The notes: generated by a model from the letters alone, not told the origin. Shown: positions 30,818 to 41,904, numbered from the stretch's first letter. The stretch is DNA of 64,000 bases from Hydractinia symbiolongicarpus (GCF_029227915.1 NC_079876.1:17546001-17610000), one strand, 5' to 3'. Translations and numbers: made by a program.

Positions 30818-30889
30818 GCGTCGGTGGTGTAAAGGTTAGTATTGTTGCCTTCCGAGCAAGAGATCCGGGTTCGATTCCTGGCCGACGCA
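30818..30889 (+). tRNA. tRNA-Gly(UCC), several changes
   Basis: GTTAGTATT, loop CTTCCGA, GCAAGAGAT, T stem CCTGG (wobble kept). Confidence 0.66.
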
Positions 30890-31094
30890 TTTGGCTGTTA
30901 GATTTCATGTTCTAGTCTAATAAATTCAGTTCTTGTGATTCCTACTTAAAAGATGATTAGGAGGACAAATTTTTTGTGCCAGCTAATGTTTTGAAGTTGT
31001 GCAGACACAAGGGAAATGCATATAATGCGAAGGATGCCCTTATTTTGATCGTGAAAGTGCCTTACCTGCAATACCTCCAGCAATTCTGCTGTCA

Positions 31095-31166
31095 GCGTCG
31101 GTGGTGTAAAAGTTATTAAATTTGTCTTCCAAGCAATAGATCCTGGTTCACTTCCCAGTTGACGCA
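31095..31166 (+). pseudogene. tRNA-Gly(UCC)-like, family P
   Basis: D arm variant AGTTATTAAATTTGTC. Confidence 0.75.
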
Positions 31167-31371
31167 TTTGGCTGCTAGATATGATGTTTTAGTCTATTAA
31201 ATTCTGTACGTGTGGGTTCTCCTTTGAAGATGATTAGGAGGGCAACTTGTTTTTGCCAGCTAATGTTTTCAAGTTGTGCAAACACAAGGGAAATGCATAT
31301 ATTACGAAAGATGTCCTTACTTTGCTCGCGAAAGTACCTTACCTGCAATAACTCCAACAATTCTGCTGCCA

Positions 31372-31442
31372 CCGGCGGTGGTGTAAAGGTTAGCATTGTT
31401 GCCTTCCAAGCAATATATCCGGTTTCGATTCCGGCCGACCCA
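31372..31442 (+). pseudogene. tRNA-Gly(UCC)-like, family S
   Basis: TATAT variable region; D arm GTTAGCATT. Confidence 0.75.
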
Positions 31443-31646
31443 TTTGGCTGCTAGATTTGATGTTTTAGTATATTAAATTGTGTACGTGTGGTTCTCCTTT
31501 GAAGATTATTAGGAGGGCAACTTGTTTTTACCACAAAATGTTTTCAAGTTGTGAAGACGCAAGGGAAATGCATATAATACTAAAGATGCCCTTATTTTGA
31601 TCGCGAAAGTACCTTACCTGTAATAACTCCAACAATTCTTCTGTCA

Positions 31647-31718
31647 GCGTCGGTGGTGTAAAGGTTAGCATTGTTGCCTTCCAAGCAATAGATCCGGGTT
31701 CGATTCCCGGCCGACGCA
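31647..31718 (+). tRNA. trnG-UCC: tRNA-Gly(UCC), exact consensus
   Basis: Matches the consensus throughout. Confidence 0.96.
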
Positions 31719-31923
31719 TTTCGCTACTAGATTACATGTTCTAGTCTATTAAATTCAGTACGTGTCGTTTCTACTTTGAAGATGTTCAGGAGGGCAAATT
31801 TTTTTTGACACTTAATGTTTTCAAGTGGTGAATACACAAGGGAAATGCATATAATGCGAAAGATTCCCTTATTTTGATCGCGAAAGTACCTTACCTGTCA
31901 CAACTCCAACAATTATGCTGTCA

Positions 31924-31995
31924 GAGTCGGTGGTGTAAAAGATAGGATTTTTGTCTTCCAAGCAATAGATCCTGGTTCACTTCCAATTTGACGCA
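31924..31995 (+). pseudogene. tRNA-Gly(UCC)-like, family P variant
   Basis: GAGTCGG, GATAGGATTTTTGTC, end TTGACGCA. Confidence 0.74.
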
Positions 31996-32200
31996 TTTGG
32001 CAGCTAGATTTCATTTTCTAGTCTATTAAATTCAGTACGTGTGGTTTCTTCTTTGAAGAAGATTAGGAGGACAAATTTTATTTGACACTTAATGTTTTCA
32101 AGTTGTGAAGACACAAGGGAAGTGCATATAATACGAAAGATGCCTTTATTTTGATCGCGAAAGTACCTTACCTGCAATAACTCCAACAATTCTGCTGTCA

Positions 32201-32272
32201 GGGTCGGTGGTGTAAAGGTTAGTATTGTTGCCTTCCAAGCAATAGATCCGGTTTCGATTCCTGGCCGACTCA
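32201..32272 (+). pseudogene. tRNA-Gly(UCC)-like
   Basis: GGGTCGG, T arm CCGGTTTCGATTCCTGG, end CCGACTCA. Confidence 0.72.
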
Positions 32273-32478
32273 TTTGGCTGCTAGATTTCATGTTCTAGTC
32301 TGTTAAATTCAGTTCTTGTGGTTCCTACTTAAAAGATGATTAGGAGGACAAATTTTGTTTGGACAGTTAATGTTTTCAAGTTGTGAAGACACAAGGGAAG
32401 TGCATATAATACGTAAGATGCCCTTATTTTGATCGCCAAAGTACCTTACCTGTCATAACTCCAACAATTCTGCTGTCA

Positions 32479-32550
32479 GCGTCGGTGGTGTAAAGGTTAG
32501 CATTGTTGGCTTCCAAGCAATAGATCCGGGTTCGATTCCTGGCCGACACA
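32479..32550 (+). tRNA. tRNA-Gly(UCC), three changes
   Basis: Anticodon stem GTTGG, T stem CCTGG, acceptor end CCGACACA. Confidence 0.68.
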
Positions 32551-32755
32551 TCTGGCCGATAGATTTCATGTTCTAGTCTATTAAATTCAGTTCTTGTGGT
32601 TCCTACTTAAAAGATAATTAGGAGGGCAAATTTTCTTTGACACTTAATGTTTTCAAGTTAAGAATACACAAGGGAAATGCATATAATGCGAAAGATGCCC
32701 TTATTTTGATCGCGAAAGTTCCTTACCTGTCACAATTCCAACAATTATGCTGTCA

Positions 32756-32827
32756 GCGTCGGTGGTGTAAAGGTTAGTATTGTTGCCTTCCAAGCAATAG
32801 ATCCGGGCTCGATTCCCAGTTGACGCA
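32756..32827 (+). pseudogene. tRNA-Gly(UCC)-like, P-type end
   Basis: B box GGCTCGATTCC, end CCCAGTTGACGCA. Confidence 0.72.
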
Positions 32828-33032
32828 TTTGGCTGATAGATATGATGTTCTAGTCTATTAAATTCTGTACGTGTGCGTTCTCCTTTGTAGATGATTAGGA
32901 GGGCAACTTGTTTTTGCCAGCTAATGTTTTCAAGTTGTAAAGACATTAGAAAAATGCATATAATATGAAAAATGTCCTTACTTTGATCGCCAAAATACCT
33001 TACCTGCAATAACTCCAACAATTCTGCTGCCA

Positions 33033-33104
33033 GCGTCGGTGGTGTAAAGGTTTGCATTGTTGCCTTCCAAGCAATCGATCCGGGTTCGATTCCCGGCCGA
33101 CGCA
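33033..33104 (+). tRNA. tRNA-Gly(UCC), two changes
   Basis: D loop GTTTGC and TCGAT; all stems intact. Confidence 0.86.
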
Positions 33105-33310
33105 TTTCGCTGCTGGATTACATGTTCTAGTCTATTAAATTCAGTACGTGTCGTTTCTACTTTGAAGGTGATTAGCAGGGCAAATATTGTTTGGACAGTT
33201 AATGTTTTCAAGTTGTGGAGACACAAGGGAAATGCATATAATACGAAGGATGCCCTTATTTTGATCGCGAAAGTGCCTTACCTGCAATACCTCCAACAAT
33301 TCTGCTGTCA

Positions 33311-33382
33311 GCGTCGGTGGTGTAAAAGTTATTAAATTTGTCTTCCAAGCAATAGATCCTGGTTCACTTCCCAGTTGACGCA
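33311..33382 (+). pseudogene. tRNA-Gly(UCC)-like, family P
   Basis: AGTTATTAAATTTGTC D arm. Confidence 0.75.
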
Positions 33383-33587
33383 TTTGGCTGCTAGATATGA
33401 TGTTCTAGTCTATTAAATTCTGTACGTGTGGATTCTCCTTTGAAGGTAATTAGGAGGGCAACTTGTTTTTGCCAGCTAATGTTGTCAAGTTGTGCAGACA
33501 CAGCGGAAATGCATATAATACGAAAGATGTCCTTACTTTGATCGCGAAAATACCTTACCTGCAATAACTCCAACAATTCTGCTGTCA

Positions 33588-33659
33588 GCGTCGGTGGTGT
33601 AAAGGTTAGCATTGTTGCCTTCCAAGCAATAGATCCGGGTTCGATTCGCGGCCGACGCA
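33588..33659 (+). tRNA. tRNA-Gly(UCC), one change
   Basis: T-stem 3' strand CGCGG. Confidence 0.83.
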
Positions 33660-33864
33660 TTTGGCTGCTAGATTACATGTTCTAGTCTATTAAATTCAGT
33701 ACATGTCGTTTCTACTTTGAAGGTGATTAGGAGGGCAAATTTTGTTTGGACAGTTAATGTTTTCAAGTTGTGAAGACACAAGGGAAATTCATATAATTCT
33801 AAAGATGCCCTTATTTTGATCGCGAAAGTACCTTACCTGTAAAACTCCAACAATTCTTGTGAAA

Positions 33865-33936
33865 GCGTGGGTGGTGTAAAGGTTAGCATTGTTGCCTTCC
33901 AAGCAATAGATCCGGGTTCGATTCCTGGCTGACGCA
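33865..33936 (+). tRNA. tRNA-Gly(UCC), acceptor altered
   Basis: GCGTGGG against CTGACGC leaves one G-G clash; T stem CCTGG. Confidence 0.7.
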
Positions 33937-34142
33937 TTTGGCTGCTAGATTACATGTTCTAGTCTATTAAATTCAGTACGTGTCGTTTTTACTTTGAAGG
34001 TGATTAGGAGGGTAAATTCTGTTTGGACAGTTAATGTTTTCAAGTTGTGGAGACACAAGGGAAATGCATATAATACGAAGGATGCCCTTATTTTGATCGC
34101 GAAAGTGCCTTACCTGCAATACCTCCAACAATTCTGCTGTCA

Positions 34143-34214
34143 GCATCCGTGGTGTAAAAGTTATTAAATTTGTCTTCCAAGCAATAGATCCTGGTTCACT
34201 TCCCAGTTGACGCA
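34143..34214 (+). pseudogene. tRNA-Gly(UCC)-like, family P
   Basis: Acceptor strand GCATCCG. Confidence 0.74.
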
Positions 34215-34419
34215 TTTGGCTGCTAGATATGATGTTCTAGTCTATTAAATTCTGTACGTGTGGATTCTCCTTTGAAGATGATTAGGAGGGCAACTTGTTT
34301 TTGCCAGCTAATGTTTTCAAGTTGTGCAGACACAAGGGAAATGCATATAATACGAAAGATGTCCTTATTTTGATCGCGAAAATACCTTAGCTGCAATAAC
34401 TCCAACAATTCTGCTGTCA

Positions 34420-34491
34420 GCGTCGGTGGTGTAAAGGTTAGCCTTGTTGCCTTACAAGCAATATATCCGGGTTCGATTCCCAGTTGACGCA
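34420..34491 (+). pseudogene. tRNA-like, anticodon TAC
   Basis: Loop CTTACAA at 34451-34457 reads TAC (Val); GCCTT D stem, P-type end CCCAGTTGACGCA. Confidence 0.74.
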
Positions 34492-34696
34492 TTTGGCTGC
34501 TAGATATGATGTTCTAGTCTATTAAATTCTGTACGTGTGGGTTCTCCTTTGAAGGTGATTAGGAGGGCAACTTGTTTTTGCCAGCTAATGTTGTCAAGTT
34601 GTGCAGACACAGCGGAAGTGCATATAATACGAAAGATGTCCTTACTTTGATCGCGAAAATACCTTACCTGCAATAACTCCAACAATTCTGCTGTCA

Positions 34697-34768
34697 GCGT
34701 CGGTGGTGTAAAGGTTAGCATTGTTGCCTTCCAAGCAATAGATCCGGGTTCGATTCGCGGCCGACGCA
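34697..34768 (+). tRNA. tRNA-Gly(UCC), one change
   Basis: T-stem CGCGG, as 33588 (1,109 bp apart). Confidence 0.83.
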
Positions 34769-34973
34769 TTTGGCTGCTAGATTACATGTTCTAGTCTATT
34801 AAATTCAGTACATGTCGTTTCTACTTTGAAGGTGATTAGGAGGGCAAATTTTGTTTGGACAGTTAATGTTTTCCAGTTGTGAAGACACAAGGGAAATTCA
34901 TATAATTCTAAAGATGCCCTTATTTTGATCGCGAAAGTACTCTACCTGTAAATTTCCAACAATTCTTCCGAAA

Positions 34974-35045
34974 GCGTGGGTGGTGTAAAGGTTAGCATTG
35001 TTGCCTTCCAAGCAATAGATCCGGGTTCGATTCCCGGCTGACGCA
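34974..35045 (+). tRNA. tRNA-Gly(UCC), acceptor altered
   Basis: GCGTGGG/CTGACGC; T arm consensus. Confidence 0.72.
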
Positions 35046-35251
35046 TTTGGCTGCTAGATTACATGTTCTAGTCTATTAAATTCAGTACGTGTTGTTTTTA
35101 CTTTGAAGGTGATTAGGAGGGCAAATTCTGTTTGGACAGTTAATGTTTTCAAGTTGTGAAAACACAAGGGAAGTGCATATAATACGAAAGATGCCCTTAT
35201 TTTGATCGCGAAAGTACCTTACCTGTAACAACTCCAACAATTCTTCTGTCA

Positions 35252-35323
35252 CCGTCGGTAGTGTAAAGGTTAGTATTGTTGCCTTCCAAGCAATAGATCC
35301 TGGTTCGATTCCCGGCCGACGCA
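35252..35323 (+). pseudogene. tRNA-Gly(UCC)-like
   Basis: G1 to C, A box TAGTGTAAAGG, GTTAGTATT, T stem CCTGG. Confidence 0.7.
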
Positions 35324-35528
35324 TTTCGCTACTAGATTACATGTTCTAGTCTATTAATATCAGTACGTGTGGTTTCTGCTTTGAAGGTGATTAGGAGGGC
35401 AAATTTATTTGGACAGTTAATGTTTTCATGTTGTGAAGACACAAAATAAATGCATGTAATACGAAAGATGCCCTTATTTTGATCGCGAAAGTACCTTACC
35501 TGTAATAACTCCAACAATTATCCTGTCA

Positions 35529-35600
35529 GCGTCGGTGGTGTAAAGGTTAGCATTGTTGCCTTCCAAGCAATAGATCCGGGTTCGATTCCCGGCCGACGCA
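35529..35600 (+). tRNA. trnG-UCC: tRNA-Gly(UCC), exact consensus
   Basis: Matches the consensus throughout. Confidence 0.96.
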
Positions 35601-35806
35601 TTTGGCTGCTAGATTACATGTTCTAGTCTATTAAATTCAGTACATGTCGTTTCTTCTTGGAAGGTGATTAGGAGGGCAAATTTTGTTTGGACAGTTAATG
35701 TTTTCAAGTTGTGAAAACACAAGGGAAGTGCATATAATACGAAAGATGCCCTTATTTTGATCGCAAAAGTACCTTACCTGCAATAACTCCAACAATTCTG
35801 CTGCCA

Positions 35807-35878
35807 CCGGCGGTGGTGTAAAGGTTAGTATTGTTGCCTTCCAAGCAATAGATCCGGGTTCGATTCCCGGCCGACGCA
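35807..35878 (+). pseudogene. tRNA-Gly(UCC)-like, mosaic M
   Basis: CCGGCGG 5' strand, consensus 3' half. Confidence 0.74.
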
Positions 35879-36083
35879 TTTCGCTACTAGATTACATGTT
35901 CTAGTCTATTAAATTCAGTACGTGTCGTTTCTACTTTGAAGATGATTAGGAGGGCAACTTGTTTTGGCCAGGAAATGCTTTCAAGTTGTGATGACACAAG
36001 GGAAATGCATATAACACGAAAGATGTCTTTACTTTGATCGCGATAGTACCTTACCTGCAATAACTCCAACAATTCTGCTGTCA

Positions 36084-36155
36084 GCGTCGGTGGTGTAAAA
36101 GTTAGCATTGTGGCCTTCCAAGCAATTGATCCGGGTTCGATTCCCGGGCGACGCA
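36084..36155 (+). tRNA. tRNA-Gly(UCC), several changes
   Basis: AAAAG, GTGGC, TTGAT, end GCGACGCA (first base of the 3' acceptor strand is G). Confidence 0.68.
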
Positions 36156-36360
36156 TTTGGCTGTTAGATTTCATGTTCTAGTCTATTAAATTCAGTTCTT
36201 GAGGTTCCTACTTAAAAGATGATTAGGAGGATAAATTTTTTTTGACACTTAATATTTTCAAGTTGTGAATACACAAGGGAAATGCATATAATACGAAAGA
36301 TTCCCTTATTTTGATCGCTAAAGTACCTTACCTGTCACAACTCCAACAATTATGCTGCCA

Positions 36361-36432
36361 CCGGCGGTGGTGTAAAGGTTAGTATTGTTGCCTTCCAAGC
36401 AATAGATCCGGGTTCGATTCCCGGCCGACGCA
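36361..36432 (+). pseudogene. tRNA-Gly(UCC)-like, mosaic M
   Basis: 554-bp dimer partner of 35807. Confidence 0.74.
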
Positions 36433-36637
36433 TTTCGCTACTAGATTACATGTTCTAGTCTATTAAATTCAGTACGTGTCGTTTCTACTTTGAAGATGAT
36501 TAGGAGGGCAACTTGTTTTGGCCAGGAAATGCTTTCAAGTTGTGATGACACAAGGGAAATGCATATAATACGAAAGATGTCCTTACTTTGATCGCGATAG
36601 TACCTTACCTGCAATAACTCCAACAATTCTGCTGTCA

Positions 36638-36709
36638 GCGTCGGTGGTGTAAAAGTTAGCATTGTGGCCTTCCAAGCACTAGATCCGGGTTCGATTCCCG
36701 GGCGACGCA
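36638..36709 (+). tRNA. tRNA-Gly(UCC), several changes
   Basis: As 36084, with GCACTAGAT. Confidence 0.68.
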
Positions 36710-36914
36710 TTTGGCTGTTAGATTTCATGTTCTAGTCTATTAAATTCAGTTCTTGAGGTTCCTACTTAAAAGATGATTAGGAGGATAAATTTTTTTTGAC
36801 ACTTAATATTTTCAAGTTGTGAATACACAAGGGAAATGCATATAATACGAAAGATTCCCTTATTTTGATCGCTAAAGTACCTTACCTGTCACAACTCCAA
36901 CAATTCTTCTGTCA

Positions 36915-36986
36915 GCGTCAGTGGTGTAAAGGTTAGCATTGTTGCCTTCCAAGCAATAGATCCGGGTTCGATTCCCGGCCGACGCA
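36915..36986 (+). tRNA. tRNA-Gly(UCC), one change
   Basis: G6 to A (GCGTCAG). It replaces the mosaic M copy expected at this place in the dimer, suggesting local conversion. Confidence 0.84.
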
Positions 36987-37191
36987 TTTCGCTACTAGAT
37001 TACATGTTCTAGTCTATTAAATTCAGTACGTGTCGTTTCTACTTTGAAGATGATTAGGAGGGCAACTTGTTTTGGCCAGGAAATGCTTTCAAGTTGTGAT
37101 GACACAAGGGAAATGCATATAACACGAAAGATGTCCTTACTTTGATCGCGATAGTACCTTACCTGCAATAACTCCAACAATTCTGCTGTCA

Positions 37192-37263
37192 GCGTCGGTG
37201 GTGTAAAAGTTAGCATTGTGGCCTTCGAAGCAATTGATCCGGGTTCGATTCCCGGGCGACGCA
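37192..37263 (+). pseudogene. tRNA-like, anticodon TCG
   Basis: Loop CTTCGAA at 37223-37229 reads TCG (Arg); otherwise as 36084. Confidence 0.74.
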
Positions 37264-37468
37264 TTTGGCTGTTAGATTTCATGTTCTAGTCTATTAAATT
37301 CAGTTCTTGAGGTTCCTACTTAAAAGATGATTAGGAGGATAAATTTTTTTTGACACTTAATATTTTCAAGTTGTGAATACACAAGGGAAATGCATATAAT
37401 ACGAAAGATTCCCTTATTTTGATCGCTAAAGTACCTTACCTGTCACAACTCCAACAATTATGCTGCCA

Positions 37469-37540
37469 CCGGCGGTGGTGTAAAGGTTAGTATTGTTGCC
37501 TTCCAAGCAATAGATCCGGGTTCGATTCCCGGCCGACGCA
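37469..37540 (+). pseudogene. tRNA-Gly(UCC)-like, mosaic M
   Basis: 554-bp dimer member. Confidence 0.74.
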
Positions 37541-37745
37541 TTTCGCTACTAGATTACATGTTCTAGTCTATTAAATTCAGTACGTGTCGTTTCTACTTTG
37601 AAGATGATTAGGAGGGCAACTTGTTTTGGCCAGGAAATGCTTTCAAGTTGTGATGACACAAGGGAAATGCATATAATACGAAAGATGTCCTTACTTTGAT
37701 CGCGATAGTACCTTACCTGCAATAACTCCAACAATTCTGCTGTCA

Positions 37746-37817
37746 GCGTCGGTGGTGTAAAAGTTAGCATTGTGGCCTTCCAAGCAATAGATCCGGGTTC
37801 GATTCCCGGGCGACGCA
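37746..37817 (+). tRNA. tRNA-Gly(UCC), three changes
   Basis: AAAAG, GTGGC stem, end GCGACGCA. Confidence 0.7.
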
Positions 37818-38022
37818 TTTGGCTGTTAGATTTCATGTTCTAGTCTATTAAATTCAGTTCTTGTGGTTCCTACTTAAAAGATGATTAGGAGGACAAATTT
37901 TTTTTGACGCTTAATGGTTTCAAGTTTTGAAGACACAAGGGAAAAGCTTATAATACTAAAGATGCCCTTATTTTGATCGCGAAAGTACCTTACCTGTAAT
38001 AACTCCAACAATTCTTCTGTCA

Positions 38023-38094
38023 GCGTCAGTGGTGTAAAGGTTAGCATTGTTGCCTTCCAAGCAATAGATCCGGGTTCGATTCCCGGCCGACGCA
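38023..38094 (+). tRNA. tRNA-Gly(UCC), one change
   Basis: G6 to A (GCGTCAG). Confidence 0.84.
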
Positions 38095-38300
38095 TTTCGC
38101 TGCTAGTTTATATGTTTTAGTCTACTAAATTCAGTACGTGTCGTTTCTACTTTGAAGGTGATTAACAGGGCAAATATTGCTTGGACAGTTAATGTTTTCA
38201 AGTTGTGAAGACACAGGGGAAATTCATATAATACGAAGGAAGCCCTTATTTTGATCGCGAAAGTGCCTTACCTGCAATACCTCCAACAATTCTGCTATCA

Positions 38301-38372
38301 GCGTCGGTGGTGTAAAAGTTAACATTTTTGTCTTCCAAGGAATAGATCCTGGTTCAGTTCCCAGTTGACGCA
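38301..38372 (+). pseudogene. tRNA-Gly(UCC)-like, family P
   Basis: GTTAACATTTTTGTC, AAGGAAT, GGTTCAGTTCC. Confidence 0.74.
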
Positions 38373-38577
38373 TTCGGCTGCTAGATATGATGTTCTAGTC
38401 TATTGAATTCTGTACGTGTGGGTTCTCCTTTGAAGATGATTAGGAGGGCAACTTCTTTTTGCCAGCTAATGTTTTCAAGTTGTGCAGACACAAGGGAAAT
38501 GCATATAATACGAAAGATGTCCTTTCTTTGATCGCGAAAATACCCTACCTGCAATAACTCCAACAATTCTGCTGTCA

Positions 38578-38649
38578 GCGTCGGTGGTGTAAAGGTTAGC
38601 ATTGTTGCATTCCAAGCAATAGATCCGGGTTCGATTCCCGGGCGACGCA
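38578..38649 (+). tRNA. tRNA-Gly(UCC), two changes
   Basis: Loop ATTCCAA (C32 to A); end GCGACGCA. Confidence 0.78.
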
Positions 38650-38854
38650 TTTGGCTGTTAGATTTCATGTTCTAGTCTATTAAATTCAGTACGTGTGGTT
38701 TCTACTTTGAAGATGATTAGGAGGGCAACTTGTTTTTTCCAGTTAATGTTTTCAAGCTGTAAAGACACACGGGAGATGCATATAATTCGAAAGATGCCCT
38801 CATTTTGATTGCAAAAGTACCTTAGCTGCATTAACTCCAACAATTCTGCTGTCA

Positions 38855-38926
38855 GAGTCGGTGGTGTAAAAGATAGCATTTTTGTCTTCCAAGCAATAGA
38901 TCCTGGTTCACTTTCAATTTGACGCA
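38855..38926 (+). pseudogene. tRNA-Gly(UCC)-like, family P variant
   Basis: GAGTCGG, GATAGCATTTTTGTC, GGTTCACTTTC. Confidence 0.74.
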
Positions 38927-39131
38927 TTTGGCTGCTAGATTTCATATTCTAGACTATTAAATTTAGTACGTGTGGTTTTTTCTTTGAAGATGATTAGGAG
39001 GGCAAATTGTTTTTGCCAGTTAATGCTTTCAAGTTGTGAAGGCATAAGGGAAATGCATATAGTATGAAAGATGCCCTTACTTTGATTTCCAAAGTACCTT
39101 ACCTGGAATAACTCCAACTATTCTTTTGTCA

Positions 39132-39203
39132 GCGTCGGTGGTGTAAAGGTTAGCATTGTTGCTTTCCAAACAATAGATCCGGGTTCGATTCCTGGCCGAC
39201 GCA
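39132..39203 (+). tRNA. tRNA-Gly(UCC), three changes
   Basis: Loop TTTCCAA, ACAAT anticodon strand, T stem CCTGG. Confidence 0.7.
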
Positions 39204-39409
39204 TTTCGCTACTAGATTACATGTTCTAGTCTATTAAATTCAGTACGTGTCGTTTCTACTTTGAAGGTGATTAGGAGGGCAAATTTTGTTTGGACAGTTA
39301 ATGTTTTCAAGTTGTGAAGACACAAGGGAAATGCATATAATACGTAAGATGCCCTTATTTTGATCGCGAAAATACCTTACCTGCAATAACTCCAACAATT
39401 CTGCTGTCA

Positions 39410-39481
39410 GCGTCGGTGGTGTAACGGTTAGCATTGTTGCCTTCCAAGCAATAGATCCGGGTTCGATTCGCGGCCGACGCA
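39410..39481 (+). tRNA. tRNA-Gly(UCC), two changes
   Basis: A box TGGTGTAACGG; T stem CGCGG. Confidence 0.78.
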
Positions 39482-39686
39482 TTTGGCTGCTAGATTACAT
39501 GTTCTAGACTATTAAATTCAGTACATGTCGTTTCTACTTTGAAGGTGATTAGGAGGGCAAATTTTGTTTGGACAGTTAATGTTTTCAAGTTGTGAAGACA
39601 CAAGGGAAATTCATATAATTCTAAAGATGCCCTTATTTTGATCGCGAAAGTACCTTACCTGTAAAACTCCAACAATTCTTCTGAAA

Positions 39687-39758
39687 GCGTGGGTGGTGTA
39701 AAGGTTAGCATTGTTGCCTTCCAAGCAATTGATCCGGGTTCGATTCCCGGGCGACGCA
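39687..39758 (+). tRNA. tRNA-Gly(UCC), acceptor altered
   Basis: GCGTGGG with end GCGACGCA, TTGAT. Confidence 0.68.
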
Positions 39759-39963
39759 TTTGGCTGTTAGATTTCATGTTCTAGTCTATTAAATTCAGTT
39801 CTTGAGGTTCCTACTTAAAAGATGATTAGGAGGATAAATTTTTTTTGACACTTAATATTTTCAAGTTGTGAATACACAAGGGAAATGCATATAATACGAA
39901 AGATTCCCTTATTTTGATCGCTAAAGTACCTTACCTGTCACAACTCCAACAATTATGCTGCCA

Positions 39964-40035
39964 CCGGCGGTGGTGTAAAGGTTAGTATTGTTGCCTTCCA
40001 AGCAATAGATCCGGGTTCGATTCCCGGCCGACGCA
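39964..40035 (+). pseudogene. tRNA-Gly(UCC)-like, mosaic M
   Basis: Displaced member of the 554-bp dimer family. Confidence 0.74.
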
Positions 40036-40240
40036 TTTCGCTACTAGATTACATGTTCTAGTCTATTAAATTAAGTACGTGTCGTTTCTACTTTGAAGAT
40101 GATTAGGAGGGCAACTTGTTTTGGCCAGGAAATGCTTTCAAGTTGTGATGACACAAGGGAAATGCATATAATACGAAAGATGTCCTTACTTTGATCGCGA
40201 TAGTACCTTACCTGCAATAACTCCAACAATTCTGCTGTCA

Positions 40241-40312
40241 GCGTCGGTGGTGTAAAAGTTAGCATTGTGGCCTTCCAAGCAACAGATCCGGGTTCGATTC
40301 CCGGGCGACGCA
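40241..40312 (+). tRNA. tRNA-Gly(UCC), several changes
   Basis: As 37746, with GCAACAGAT. Confidence 0.68.
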
Positions 40313-40517
40313 TTTGGCTGTTAGATTTCATGTTCTAGTCTATTAAATTCAGTTCTTGAGATTCCTACTTAAAAGATGATTAGGAGGATAAATTTTTTTT
40401 GACACTTAATATTTTCAAGTTGTGAATACACAAGGGAAATGCATATAATACGAAAGATTCCCTTATTTTGATCGCTAAAGTACCTTACCTGTCACAACTC
40501 CAACAATTATGCTGTCA

Positions 40518-40589
40518 GCGTCGGTGGTGTAAAGGTTAGTATTGTTGCATTCCGAGCAAGAGACCCGATTTCGATTCCCGGCCGACGCA
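40518..40589 (+). pseudogene. tRNA-Gly(UCC)-like
   Basis: Loop ATTCCGA, GCAAGAGAC, T arm CCGATTTCGATTCCCGG. Confidence 0.72.
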
Positions 40590-40794
40590 TTTGGCTGTTA
40601 GATTTCATGTTCTAGTCTATTAAATTCAGTTCTTGAGGTTCCTACTTAAAAGATGATTAGGAGAATAAATTTTTTTTGACACTTAATATTTTCAAGTTGT
40701 GAATACACAAGGGAAATGCATATAATACGAAAGATTCCCTTATTTTGATCGCTAAAGTACCTTACCTGTCACAACTCCAACAATTATGCTGCCA

Positions 40795-40866
40795 CCGGCG
40801 GTGGTGTGAAGGTTAGTATTGTTGCCTTCCAAGCAATAGATCCGGGTTCGATTCCCGGCCGACGCA
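40795..40866 (+). pseudogene. tRNA-Gly(UCC)-like, mosaic M
   Basis: CCGGCGG; A box TGGTGTGAAGG. Confidence 0.73.
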
Positions 40867-41072
40867 TTTCGCTGCTAGATTATATGTTTTAGTCTACTAA
40901 ATTCAGTACGTGTCGTTTCTACTTTGAAGGTGATTAACAGGGCAAATATTGCTTGGACAGTTAATGTTTTCAAGTTGTGAAGACACAGGGGTAATTCATA
41001 TAATACGAAGGAAGCCCTTATTTTGATCGCGAAAGTACCTTACCTGCAATAACTCCAACAATTCTGCTGTTA

Positions 41073-41144
41073 GCGTTGGTGGTGTAAAGGTTGGCATTGT
41101 TGCCTTCCAAGCAATAGATTCGGGTTCGATTTCCGGCCGACACA
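41073..41144 (+). tRNA. tRNA-Gly(UCC), several changes
   Basis: GCGTTGG, GTTGGC, T stem TCGGG/TCCGG, end CCGACACA. Confidence 0.66.
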
Positions 41145-41349
41145 TTCGGCTGCTAGATTTCATGTTCTAGTCTATTAAATTCAGTTCTTGTGTTTCCTAC
41201 TTAAAAGATGATTGGGAGGGCAAATTTTTTTTGACACTTAATGTCTTCAAGTTGTGAAGACACAAGGGAAATGCATATAATACGAAAGATGCCCTTATTT
41301 TGATCGCGAAATGACCTTACCTGTCATAACTCCAAAAATTATGCTGTCA

Positions 41350-41421
41350 GCGTCAGTGGTGTAAAGGTTAGTATTGTTGTCTTCCAAGCAATAGATCCGG
41401 GTTCGATTCCCGGCCGACGCA
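41350..41421 (+). tRNA. tRNA-Gly(UCC), three changes
   Basis: GCGTCAG, GTTAGTATT, GTTGT stem; T arm consensus. Confidence 0.74.
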
Positions 41422-41626
41422 TTTGGCTGTTAGATTTCATGTTCTAGTCTATTAAATTCAGTTCTTGTGGTTCCTACTTAAAAGATGATTAGGAGGACAA
41501 ATTTTTTTTGACGCTTAATGGTTTCAAGTTTTGAAGACACAAGGGAAAAGCTTATAATACTAAAGATGCCCTTATTTTGATCGCGAAAGTACCTTACCTG
41601 TAATAACTCCAACAATTCTTCTGTCA

Positions 41627-41698
41627 GCGTCAGTGGTGTAAAGGTTAGCATTGTTGCCTTCCAAGCAATAGATCCGGGTTCGATTCCCGGCCGACGCA
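41627..41698 (+). tRNA. tRNA-Gly(UCC), one change
   Basis: G6 to A. Confidence 0.84.
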
Positions 41699-41904
41699 TT
41701 TCGCTGCTAGATTATATGTTTTAGTCTACTAAATTCAGTACGTGTCGTTTCTACTTTGAAGGTGATTAACAGGGCAAATATTGCTTGGACAGTTAATGTT
41801 TTCAAGTTGTGAAGACACAGGGGAAATTCATATAATACGAAGGAAGCCCTTATTTTGATCGCGATAGTACCTTACCTGCAATAACTCCAACAATTCTGCT
41901 GTCA

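Larger units (their letters stand above)
35807..38022. repeat. 554-bp dimeric higher-order repeat (four copies)
   Basis: tRNA starts 35807, 36361, 36915 and 37469 alternate with 36084, 36638, 37192 and 37746, all at 554-bp intervals. Markers: TTTTGGCCAGGAAATGC, TTGTGATGACACAAG and GATCGCGATAG before one member; TTCTTGAGG and GATCGCTAAAG before the other. A displaced dimer of the same type lies at 39759-40312. Confidence 0.92.
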
